From Cladopsammia gracilis (lineage: Eukaryota; Cnidaria; Anthozoa; Scleractinia; Dendrophylliidae), in contig JAJGOT010000017.1 in assembly GCA_022457155.1 (NCBI GenBank), forward strand, positions 1,636,501-1,700,500: DNA of 64,000 bases, written 5' to 3'. The translations under genes were made by a program, and so were the position numbers. The notes below the pieces were generated by a model. That model was not told the DNA's origin. It saw nothing but the letters and a program-made list of their open reading frames with translations, and ran no database searches. Every line of letters begins with the position of its first letter. Within the stretch, counting starts at the first letter, position 1. Shown piece by piece: positions 35,571-45,459 of this stretch.

Positions 35571-35963
35571 TCAGATTTCTTTTTTTTTTGCAATTGTAAT
35601 CTGAAACTTGATTAAATTAAATAAAATTAACCGAAGTCCGGATCCTCTTTGACGATGTTCCCACAGGCCATCATACTCGTACCACCCGGCCTGTGGCACC
35701 AACCAGCGTTGAAAGCAGGCAGAATTAAAATGATTGCCATCGCCATAGGCTACTCCAAATAACTTGTAAACAGTTAGTGACCCATTAGCTTTGATGATGA
35801 TATCGTCAGGAAGATGACAGACTTCTGAAACTCGCCCATTTTTTGACAGAATGGCAAGGCAACAGAGGCAAGCGACATTCCTTGAATAAAAACCCTTTGG
35901 GATTCTGACCTTAAGGCCTGGCTGACACAACGAAGCGCTTTTTTTTATTAACGCCATTAACAT
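35571..35963 (-). pseudogene. Fragment resembling a UCH/peptidase-like domain
   Basis: A 130-codon frame with VSEVCHLPDDIIIKANGSLT, VYKLFGVAYGDGNHFNSACF and GWYEYDGLWEHRQRGSGLRL. The pattern GDG-HF followed by W-YDG is like the C-terminal catalytic region (His box, then WYEYD) of ubiquitin-specific-protease-like domains that accompany some transposon proteins. The Cys box is not visible and no splice partner was found, so it is a fragment. The family assignment is inference. Confidence 0.4.
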
Positions 35964-36119
35964 TCAAAAACCCAACCTTGCCCTGATTTGCCCAGCTCCC
36001 GTTCGGCCAGAGTACAACTCTGTCAGCCATCTTGTGGATAAACAAATATAGTCTGAATTGTTGGTTCTACATATTGTGATGGCTAGTTCTAAAATAGGGA
36101 ACGGGGAATCGGTGAACGG

Positions 36120-36295
36120 GGAACGGGGAACGGGGAATCTCTAAAACGGGGAATCTCTAAAATGGGGAATCTCTAAAATGGGGAATCTCTAAAATAGGGA
36201 ATCTCTAAAATGGGGAATCTCTAAAATAGGGAATCTCTAAAATGGGGAATCTCTAAAATGGGGAATCTCTAAAATAGGGAATCTCTAAAATAGGG
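36120..36295 (+). repeat. 16-bp tandem repeat (left arm)
   Basis: Head-to-tail GGGAATCTCTAAAAT[A/T]G units differing mainly in AATGGGG versus AATAGGG. The reverse-complement array is at 39712-39955. Confidence 0.9.
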
Positions 36296-37805
36296 TCTAG
36301 TTTCACTTTTATCGCCAGTAAGTCTCCCTCACATCTTCATTTGAACATCAACATTCTTTCTAAAACTCATTGACTTTTTTTGGAACATTATAAGGAGGTT
36401 TGCTACATCTATAGTCAAATCTTTCTTTGTGTAGTTTAAAATCAGTTTTTTAACGGTCAGTTAATTAGATTTGAGTCATGTCATCAACGACCACACCTAT
36501 AATGCATCCACCTTCCTGACATTTTCCGGTGTTCGCCTACGAAAGGTTAGGCGGTATGAACCACAGAAACTCTCAAAGGCTGAAACTCTTAAATTGAACC
36601 AAGACGTAAAAAAGCCAGTGATTACTCGTACTACTCACAAGTTCACCTATTTTATTCATAATCGTTGAAACATGCCTTAACACTTTATCAAACACAGCCA
36701 ACAAGTATACAAGCTTCTAATCAAATGAACCATGCACAATTTTATTTTTTTTTATTCCTAACATGAAAACTGGAGATCACAAAAAACTAAACATGACTGC
36801 GAACAGTTTCCTCTTTCTTCCTAAGAAACGTAGGGAGAGCGGAAAGGTATTAATTATGCAAACCAAGGTCAGCGCTTCCGCGCGACTCATCTATTTGCCA
36901 TTTTCTTGCGCCATAGAAAAACTTGAAGAACACAACATCAAAGTACCCATGTGAAAAGGACTTGCTGGACTTAGGGTATTTTGAACGCCATGGTCAAAAG
37001 ACTACAACATGGCTACTATGAACATTTGCACGTGGAGGCTAGAAGCATATGGCAGATAAGTGAGAAAATCACCATACGTATTAAAATCACTACCGCTTGG
37101 GCTGCCTGTGGTACCGTGTGAAAAATTCGTCTTCCTAGGATAACAAATTCCTTCGTGCGACCGCGCCGAAATTGAACACGAACGACGAATGTGAGCACTT
37201 CTTTTTTAAGTACACCAGAGACACCAGAAACTAGTGAAGTTTTGTGGAAAAAAAATACAGTCAAACCTGTATTGTCGATGTCCCAAAATTTTGTTCCCAT
37301 GTTTACTGTAAAAACTGCCTCTTTTAAGCGAACACCTCAATTAAGCGGACATTGAATAAATAGTCCTTTGTCAATGTCAAAAACCTGTACTAACCGAACA
37401 CTTACAATGGAACTCTTGCCACTGAAAATGAAACCCGAGTTTCCTTTGTTCAATTTGAATTGTAGCAATTCAGAATCAATGCGAAAAATGATAGCACGAT
37501 TCAGTTGGAAGGGGGACAGAGATGTTCTCACAGCATCATCATCAAGGTACCTGCATATCTCAGTGTATTGAGCGAACGCCCTATTCGGACTGCAGAGCAC
37601 AGAGGAACGAAGGAGAAATACCGTCATACAGACTATGTAGTGACGAAAAGCATTTAAATTAATGACTGATAATTGCGGAGATAAAAAAATACTAAAAAAT
37701 AATTGCGGAGATAACGCATTTATCCCACCCAAAAACGATATGTCTTGAGTTGCAGAAAAAAGAAAAAAAAATATAGCATTACTTAAAAAAAGTTGGCATA
37801 AGTAA

Positions 37806-38680
37806 GGGGCGGACCATTAGAAATCTTGGGAGGGGGGGTGACAATTACCAAAAAAAAAATCCTGCAAAGGAATATTGTCTCAAAAAAAATTCCTGCAAGC
37901 AGTTGACCATTAAAAAATAAAATCCTGCAAGCTAACTGGCTATATATACATTTATTTATTTATTTATTTATTTATTTTAAACTGGAATATATGAGAGTAT
38001 GACATGCTCTCTGATAGTAAAATTCATCAAAAAGCAACTTCAGGTTGAGTCAAATGCTGTCAAAAATTACCTGCCTCAAAGGTCTAGCTGGTACATGTAC
38101 CAATAATTTACCACTGATTTCACTGTTACGCGACCCTTCGAATCAAAACTACTTTGAGCAATTTCAATTTACTCTGCCGTCAATCATACCTAGTAGGAGG
38201 AAATTCGAGTACTTGTATTTGGAGCCACACAAAGAGACGCAAAGCGACGAGAAGCCACATCAATTTGCCAAACATTTTTGACAGAAATTGTTGTCTCAGA
38301 ACACTAGAAATGGAGTTTCAGAGCATCAAGATTTCAAAATTTTCTGGTGGGGCATGCCCCCAGACCCCCCTAGCGGCTCGCGCCTTTGGCGCTCGACCAC
38401 TCCATCTCAATTCTTATTTCTCCCCATTTTTATGCAAAGGTTCGACAGTCTGACTGACTTAAAATCTACTCTCCAGCGTTTAATACCAAAAATGGATTGG
38501 GCCATTAGTATTGAAAAAAATTGGAGCTTGCACGCATTTATAATGAAGATCTCAGAAAAAAAAACCTGCAGGCTTGCACCTCCCCCAAAAAAAAATCCTG
38601 CAGGAAACTCAGCCCGAAAAAAAAATTCATACACTGAAAAATTTTTGACCCCCCTCCCAGGATTTCTAATGGTCCACCCC
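37806..38680. mobile_element. 875-bp Harbinger-type MITE
   Basis: The ends GGGGCGGACCATTAGAAATC and its near-exact inverse are flanked by TAA on both sides (37803-37805, 38681-38683). The subterminal regions repeat AAAAAATCCTGCA on both sides. No transposase. A (TTTA)n microsatellite lies at 37945-37975. Confidence 0.8.
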
Positions 38681-39986
38681 TAACGACGATTTACACGCTG
38701 CGCTTTTTCGTTCCGAGGGGGTTTGCGGCCGTTAACAGTGGACAGATGAATTTTTTCCACTCCCTTTTCAATGCACGCCGATGTTACATAGAGGTAAGCA
38801 AACGGGAAATTCCTTGTAATATTGTAACTTTATGTACCGATTAACTCTCGGGTGTACAAGGGGGGATGCCACCCCGCCATAAGGTTTTTCTTGAATTTTT
38901 GCAAGATCAGTTCCCAATTTTTCCAAGATGAGTTAATTTTTTTGGTGATTTTTTCTTTTTAATAGTTGGTATTTTAATTTTTGGATTATTATAAATTCTC
39001 AACTTAAAGATATCGCGGGTGATACAGCCAACTAAAATCAAGATTGGAAGGAATACCCTTCTCGCAGTTCTCGTCCTACACGGTTTGGACCAACCGCGGG
39101 CATGACGCCGGCACGAGAAAACGCAAAGCGGTCACGTTTGCGAACTTACGCGATCTTGCAGACAAATTGAGCTTTTCTCTTCTGGTGTTAAAAAATGTAA
39201 CGAGAGGTTGTTAATTTTTCTTTCAAACTTACCGAAAAGCAAAGTGATTTTTTTTTTGGAGTTTTCGTGTGACGGTTTCGCAATCGAGACCGGATATTTA
39301 CACTTATGAACTCCTGCAGAAGAAATTTAAGGAAAAAAATAGTGCACAAGAAAGCACGTGAAAAAAAAATTCAAGCATTTTGGTAAAAAAAAATTCTTGC
39401 AAATAGTGATGCTGAAAAAAAAATCACACTCAGAAGAAATTGCCCCAACCCCCCCCCCCCCACCCCCCTCCCCTCCCTCCCCTTCCGACAAAAATTAAAT
39501 GGTCATCATCATCATCAATCTTTATTTATACACGAAATCGTATCATGATTACATGGTCTTCCTAGGAGTCGTGTGAATTTACACTAGAGTACAACCCTAA
39601 ATGAACGTCATAACGCATCGCCTGACTTCTAGTTTGTAGCCATCTTGAATTTCAGTTTTATCGCGAGCGGACAGCTTTACTTACGGCCCTCGTAACAGCT
39701 GCTTTCAAGATTCCCTATTTTAGAGATTCCCTATTTTAGAGATTCCCCATTTTAGAGATTCCCCATTTTAGAGATTCCCCATTTTAGAGATTCCCATTTT
39801 AGAGATTCCTCATTTTAGAGATTCCCTATTTTAGAGATTCCCCACTTTAGAGATTCCTCATTTTAGTGATTCCCTATTTTAGAGATTCCCTATTTTAGAG
39901 ATTCCCCTTTTAGAGATTCCTCATTTTAGAGATTCCCTATTTTAGAGATTCCCCGATTCCCCGTTCCCTATTTTAGAACTAGCCTT

Positions 39987-41067
39987 TCGGTAATTGAAAC
40001 CCGTTTTTGGATTTTGCGTTTTTTTGGGAAATCCGAAATCCGGATTTCAATTTCCCAATCGAACGCCGGCACCCAAAATTCATATGAAACGTAAGTCTTG
40101 ATTCAGACCACTCGGGATCATAGTTAGTTTTGAACCCTGAAGAAGGCAGCATTGCCGAAATGTTGGAAGAAAAATAATTGAACAGCATCGAAATTTATCA
40201 TTTTTATTTTAGTACTTAGTATCAGATGCTGCGCAGGGAAATTTAATTCTTTATTTCACTATTTATTTATCTCACCCACCAGTGGAGGTACTAACTAATC
40301 ACCCACCAAAGATAGGTAGATACTAACATGCACACAGGAACCCCAACATACAACCACCCCGTCAATGGCATAACAAAAACAAACCATTTTTTGTCTACTG
40401 CGCTTATTGCGCAGACACTTTGCTATAACCGAAAGCTGTAACAATAAAAGTACCTCTATTTATTAAGTGTAACATTGAAAACTGTATTAACAATGATGCA
40501 ATCCATTATATTGCATTACATGCAGCTGGAAAGAGATCAAATTCGCTACTAAAATGTCAGTGACATCACTGAGGAACCTGAATCATGCAAAAGCCTCCCC
40601 AGTACTTTCTACTGACTAAATTTTGCTAAAGCCGACACTTCAAACATTAAAACCTCTGATCCTTTTCATATTTTGTTGTTTTAAGACATGAAACTGATGA
40701 AAAATTTGCCGAAGTAGAGTCATGATCAGAATGGCTTCAACTTAGAAAACTATAAGCGGTAGAGCTGGGTAGACACCAAAAATTTGGGAAATAAGATATA
40801 TTTTCCTTTACACTTTCTGCTGATGAAATATTCAGCTAAAAGAACCAAAAAGGTCAAACTGTATTAGCTGATAAGGAAAAACAGTACAATGCCATTCCAC
40901 GTTGAACATTCTAACATTCCTTGTTGGTCGGTTGTCACAGAATTTAGCAGGCAGATTTATTTACTATACTCCGGCCTAGGTTATTGTCATATTACACCTG
41001 TTTAACCCATTGACTCTTGAGTTTTAGCAAAAAACAGCAATTTGAAGCCACTAATGCCATGTGGGTA
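39987..41067. other. Intergenic
   Basis: AGAAGGCAGCATTGCCGAAA near 40140 resembles a retroelement 3'-tail motif. TTAACCCATTGACTCTTGAG at 41002 is one end of the TTAA/piggyBac-type family; its partner end was not found. No gene. Confidence 0.45.
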
Positions 41068-41375
41068 CCCCCCGGGGGGGGTACCCCCTTATATAAGCTA
41101 TATAGGTATGTGTGGCCCTAAAGGGTATGGTTTTCAAGCCATTTTGGTCTGAAATAGGGTATAGATTTTGACCATTTTGGTCTGAAATAGGGTATGGTTT
41201 GCGCTTCTCAAATGTTTACGCAAACAGAAGCACTTCCTGGTCTGAAATCAGGTATCGAATTTTGGGTCAGGTCTGAAATAGGGTAAGGAAAATCGCATAT
41301 TTAGGTCTGAAATAGGGTAATGGTTTTAAGAAGCGTGCCGCTCATAGGGGAGGACCCCCCTCCCCCCCCCCCGGG
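41068..41375. mobile_element. G/C-tract-ended MITE
   Basis: The left end CCCCCCGGGGGGGGTACC and a right C-rich end closing CCCGGG enclose five or six GGTCTGAAATAGGGTA units. Same family as the fragment at 16360-16548. Confidence 0.65.
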
Positions 41376-41489
41376 TTTGTGTGCTTGCAACATGAAAACT
41401 AAACTTTCTTTCCTTTCTAGGGCAAGTATATCAGATGTTGGTTTTTAAGGCATGCACAGAAAGCAAAATTTCTACTTTTCTGTTCCTCT

Positions 41490-41670
41490 GTTTTAAGCAT
41501 CCCTCTATTAAGTGGTGTCACCCTCTATTAAGCTGTCACTTAACAAATCCTCAAAATTAAATTATTCCCCATATCTACTGTAAACGTGACCTCTTTTAAG
41601 TGGTCACCTCTATTGAGCAGCCAATTGGCTATTCCTCAAGGGTGCCCGCTTAATAGAGGTTTGACTGTAA
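41490..41670. mobile_element. MITE remnant with CTCTATTAAG repeats
   Basis: Repeated CCTCTATTAAGTGGTGTCAC-like units end in AATAGAGGTTTGACTGTA, the inverted CAGTCAAACCTC terminus typical of TA-flanked MITEs. A similar end is at 37258. Confidence 0.55.
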
Positions 41671-41725
41671 TAAAAGAGCATATTAATTTTATACAGGATT
41701 ACTGCTTCAGTCTACAGTGTACAAT

Positions 41726-42340
41726 ACATTATAAAATGCTCAAGGAAATGCGCACACTATGGTTGGTCAAACCGAGTTCATTATAACTCGATAAAGCACG
41801 CGCGTGACGTAAGCTTCATTAAAACCGTTTTCATTTTATAAAAGAAATAAAAAAACTTGTTCCTCGTGCATTATTAAAGAAATAAAAAACGCGCCGAGTG
41901 CATTATTGAGTTATAAAGCACGCGGGAATTTTTAAGAACACGAGAGAAGTGCAGAGAAGCACGAGCCAAAGGCGAGTGCTTCTCGCACTTCTCGAGTGTT
42001 CTTAAAAATTCCCAAGTGCTTTATAACTCAATAATGCACGAGGAACAAGTTTTTTTATTTCTTTTATAAAATGAAAACGGTTTTAATGAAGCTTACGTCA
42101 CGCGCGTGCTTTATCGAGTTATAATGAACTCGGTTTGACCAATCATAGCGCGCGCATTTCCTTGAGCATTTTATAATGAGTTATAAAGCACTTGAGAATT
42201 TTTAAGAACACTCGAGAAGTGCGAGAAGCACTCGCCTTTGGCTCGTGCTTCTCTGCACTTCTCTCATGTTCTTAAAAATTCCGGCGTGCTTTATAACTCA
42301 ATAATGCACTTGGCGCGTTTTTTATTTCTTTAATAATGAA
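41726..42340. mobile_element. 0.6-kb nested palindromic MITE
   Basis: Two hairpins (41892-42044 and 42175-42310) share arms containing GAGTTATAAAGCAC and AATTTTTAAGAACAC. An outer pair (41731-41880 against 42045-42180, for example AAACCGAGTTCATTATAACT and its inverse) wraps the first hairpin. Almost every base has an inverted partner. Confidence 0.8.
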
Positions 42341-42646
42341 TTTTTACATTGATCAACTAGCTAAGGTGTATCACTTTTTTAAAATTTTATATAGTTTGTA
42401 ATTTTATAAAAAATGGTTTTATTTTTCTCTTATATACTATATCTTCAATGTTAAAAAATTTGACTAGATTGAAATATTTGTATTTTAAATTAGATTATTT
42501 ATTGATTAACTAATTAACTTGTTTATACAGCTGGTGTGCTGTCCGGAATGATTTATACGACTCAATAAAACTTAATGTAGACGAAGATTTACTTTAAATT
42601 TATAATTTACAATTATTGATTTTATATGTGATGTCATGTAAGTTAA

Positions 42647-43637
42647 CCCATTGACTCCTGAGAATTTTTACATTTTTGAGTGATTTTCTGCATATAAACG
42701 AGCCATAGGATTTCGTGACTCCATATTTGGGGCTACCATCGAAAGTGCTGCTGTTCTAAAAGACGGAAGGCTCGAGTTTACTGGAAACGTCATTGTGAAA
42801 TTGTCATTTTGCTTCGTTGAATTGCAATAAAGGCTCCAATATGGTGTATCTGCGATTTTTGGTAAGTTCACTGCCATCATTTTTTCATCTTTAGTAGCTG
42901 CCTGATGAGCATCATTAAGCTTGAAGGTAGTTCAGAGTCCACTTTCTCAATAAAGCGAGTTAGGTGTTGTACTTCGTTTACAAATTTGGCTTGTTGCTCT
43001 TTGAACTGAAAAAATGGCCACCACGAAACGAAGTAGCCTTGGGACTCGACTCTGGATGAATTTCTCGATCTACCACGGCATATTTTGGAAGTTGCGACCA
43101 CTGAAGAACACAACAAGCGCGAAATTTCGGTGGTAGGTCGGAGTGGCTGTGGACTTAGTAGAAATATGAAATGTGTGGGGAAAGGAAGGAATGCTGTCAA
43201 AAATTGTGGCTATTTCCCAGCATGCAGTGCAGTGGTGATGTTGAAAATCGAGGCAAGGTCAGCATGCACTAGAACGAGAGGCTGTAGCTTGGCCCGAGCA
43301 ACGAATAAGAGCAAAAAATTTCACTGGTAAGCTAGGATTAGGACTGAATTTTGCTGTGAATGTTGACTTTTGGGTTTGCCATGATTTTAATAAAAAAACG
43401 AAGAGCAAAAACATGATTTTTATTGTTGTTTTTTTTTTATTGTCCAAATTCAAACGCTGATATTCTGCAAAAATCGCCGACTTTTTTGTGTTTATTGGGT
43501 ATCTCAATTTGAGGGACTTTCTAGTCAATGCTCACAACTGCTAGTTAAGGCAATGTCCGCACAATTAAGAAAGTTGCAATTTTTTAAAGCAGTGGAGTCT
43601 TGTATGTGCGGTTTCGGGCAGTTCAGGTGTCAATGGG
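42647..43637 (-). mobile_element. piggyBac-type TTAA element, full-length non-autonomous copy
   Basis: 991 bp flanked by TTAA (42643-42646, 43638-43641), with CCCATTGACTCCTGA and TCAGGTGTCAATGGG ends. It is the reverse orientation of the copy at 25016. Both copies keep the frame VVATSKICRGRSRNSSRVES followed by FVSWWPFFQF (42877-43200 minus here, 25531-25845 plus there). No DDE motif was recognised, so it is non-autonomous. Confidence 0.8.
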
Positions 43638-43707
43638 TTAAAACTATTATCATAATATGATCATATGTTGTATAAATCCCAATTAGTGGTTTTAACTGCT
43701 ATATTTT

Positions 43708-43713
43708 TTTATT
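43708..43713 (-). terminator. ENPP polyadenylation signal
   Basis: AATAAA on the minus strand, 56 nt past the ENPP stop codon. The TTAA element begins 66 nt further on. Confidence 0.6.
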
Positions 43714-43768
43714 GACACTTGAATAAAGTTATTAATTTAAAGGATTCTGTGATGCCTAAAGGAAATTC

Positions 43769-45265
43769 TTAAATTACATTTTCATCATCTTGGTCACCAT
43801 ACAAGTCGCCATACATTAATGGCACATCAACTTCCCCAGGCTGGCCTCGTCCCCTCACAAATCGACGATCCTTCAATACCATTATAACAGCATACATACA
43901 AACTGTGAGACCAATTGCCGTGCCAATAACTAATGCTATGATTTCACCAGCATTAAGTGAATTTGTTTTTGTATGTTGTGAAGATTTAAGCAGGTGGGCA
44001 ATGCGATCAATAGATCCATTGTTTGGAGCAGGTTTTATGCCAAGTAAATGACATATCATTGGGTAGATATCAACCATGTTAATTGCACTGGACTTATAAC
44101 CTTTCTTGAATGCTGGGCCTTGTGCGATAAAGAAAGGATGCATCGATGGAATGGATGGAAGCCAGCCATGAGCTCCCTTTGCAACAACATGATCAGGAAG
44201 TGTTGTGTTATAAACTTTTGAAATTTGTGCAATCCAATGTTCTTCCATGATGACAACAATTTCAGGTACACGAATGCTGTGTTTGAAATAAAGATTGTCC
44301 GGGACTTCCTCCTTACGAAAAACTGTGAAATGGGGATGCAGCTTTTCAAGTTCCTTCAACTTATTATAAGCCTGGGTTACGTTTATGGCATGTAAAAGAA
44401 AATAAGATCCTGCATAAGTCCAAACAGCAGTGTCGGCTGTTAAATAATCATCAAATTTGATAACTGTGCTAGTGTTATAGGCACCCGTACCATGATCAGC
44501 AGTGATAATTAAATTAACTTTATCCAATAAGCTTTCTTTGCGTAATTGCTGCAGTAGGTAGCCAGTGATCTCATCGTCCTTCCTAATTTCTTCTGTAACG
44601 TTTAATGAGTACGGCCCACAGCAGTGGCCTGCTTCATCAGGCGAGTCGAAATACAGGGTGACAAGTGATGGAGGATCTGGTTTCTTTAACCATTTCACAA
44701 CTACATCAACTCGCTCTTTCCATGGCATTACACCTTCTTGGGTAACGAACGGTTTATTAAAACCATATCCACTTGTAGTATACGATGCAATTACACCTTT
44801 GTATTCAACATCATAGCCTGGCCAATAACACATACCGCTTTTATGCCCCTGCTTCTGGTTTGTGATCCACAATGGTTCACTAAATGTATTCCACCATCGC
44901 GAATCGTTGGTGTCCATGGAGAAAGAATCGCCCAAAACTGGGTCGTACATGTTGTTTGAAATTAGTCCATGGTTCTCGGGGAACTGTCCAGTGACAATTG
45001 TGAAGTGATTTGGAAACGTAACTGTCGGGAAAACGTTTTGTACGTACTCTGCTCTAACTCCTTCCTGAATGATGGCCTCAAAGTTGTCTGTTTTGGTTCG
45101 ATTCATGTCAAGGTAATCCCATCGAAAACCATCAAAAGAAACCAAAATTATTGTTTCTTTTCCCGCGGAGTATGCGTTTAAGAACGAGTAGATGAATAAA
45201 CTACTAAAAAAAAGCTCGGAGAGTCGCATTTTCGATGCAAAGGAATAAAAAAATCTCAAATTCAC
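43769..45265 (-). CDS. Ectonucleotide pyrophosphatase/phosphodiesterase, ENPP4/5-like
   Basis: Type I membrane ecto-enzyme of the alkaline phosphatase superfamily; ENPP4/5 relatives hydrolyse extracellular nucleotide phosphodiesters. The frame has 498 residues; the inner ATG at 45229 (MRLSELFFSSLFIYSFLNAY) starts a better signal peptide and would give 486. Two-metal residues in full-frame numbering: D45 (VSFDGFRWDYL), nucleophile T83 (FPTVTFPNHFTIVTG), D210 and H214 (FDSPDEAGHCCGPYS), D257 and H258 (ITADHGTGAY) and H366 (VAKGAHGWLPSIPSM). A membrane helix lies at about 441-464 and is followed by a short cytoplasmic tail. Several N-X-S/T sites are present. It has no introns, so either the gene lost them or it arose by retrocopying. 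The whole catalytic set is intact, so it is probably functional. Divergent from NOP58. Confidence 0.93.
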   Translation of the reverse strand: MNLRFFYSFASKMRLSELFFSSLFIYSFLNAYSAGKETIILVSFDGFRWDYLDMNRTKTDNFEAIIQEGVRAEYVQNVFPTVTFPNHFTIVTGQFPENHGLISNNMYDPVLGDSFSMDTNDSRWWNTFSEPLWITNQKQGHKSGMCYWPGYDVEYKGVIASYTTSGYGFNKPFVTQEGVMPWKERVDVVVKWLKKPDPPSLVTLYFDSPDEAGHCCGPYSLNVTEEIRKDDEITGYLLQQLRKESLLDKVNLIITADHGTGAYNTSTVIKFDDYLTADTAVWTYAGSYFLLHAINVTQAYNKLKELEKLHPHFTVFRKEEVPDNLYFKHSIRVPEIVVIMEEHWIAQISKVYNTTLPDHVVAKGAHGWLPSIPSMHPFFIAQGPAFKKGYKSSAINMVDIYPMICHLLGIKPAPNNGSIDRIAHLLKSSQHTKTNSLNAGEIIALVIGTAIGLTVCMYAVIMVLKDRRFVRGRGQPGEVDVPLMYGDLYGDQDDENVI

Positions 45266-45459
45266 CTGTCACACTCCAACTCAGTATGTTCACTTATTAC
45301 TATTCTCAGTATGATCACGTGATTAGGTACACGCGAGCAAGCATGGTAACGAGGCTGTCGGTGATTCTTTCCACGTGCAGACACTCGTGCAGACTCGTTT
45401 CATCGATTATGTGCAAGTAGTTTGTTTTGTTTTACACGAAATATATCAGTTTATCAATC
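45230..45459. promoter_or_regulatory. Shared ENPP/NOP58 promoter with two E-boxes
   Basis: Only about 230 bp (195 bp if the longer ENPP start is used) separate the divergent start codons. Two palindromic CACGTG boxes lie at 45316-45321 and 45372-45377. CACGTG is the Myc/Max (and USF) site, and NOP58 is a ribosome-biogenesis gene, a class often driven by Myc. No TATA box is evident. Confidence 0.6.

Larger units (their letters stand above)
36083..39986. mobile_element. 3.9-kb foldback element with tandem-repeat arms
   Basis: The left arm (36083-36298) opens GGCTAGTTCTAAAATAGGGA and continues as about 11 copies of GGGAATCTCTAAAATG. The right arm (39712-39986) is the inverted form, about 16 copies, ending TTTAGAACTAGCC. 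No transposase and no clear TSD. The interior carries a Harbinger-type MITE (37806-38680), part of another MITE (39300-39505) and unassigned frames, for example 36471-36668 and 37016-37300. Confidence 0.75.
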
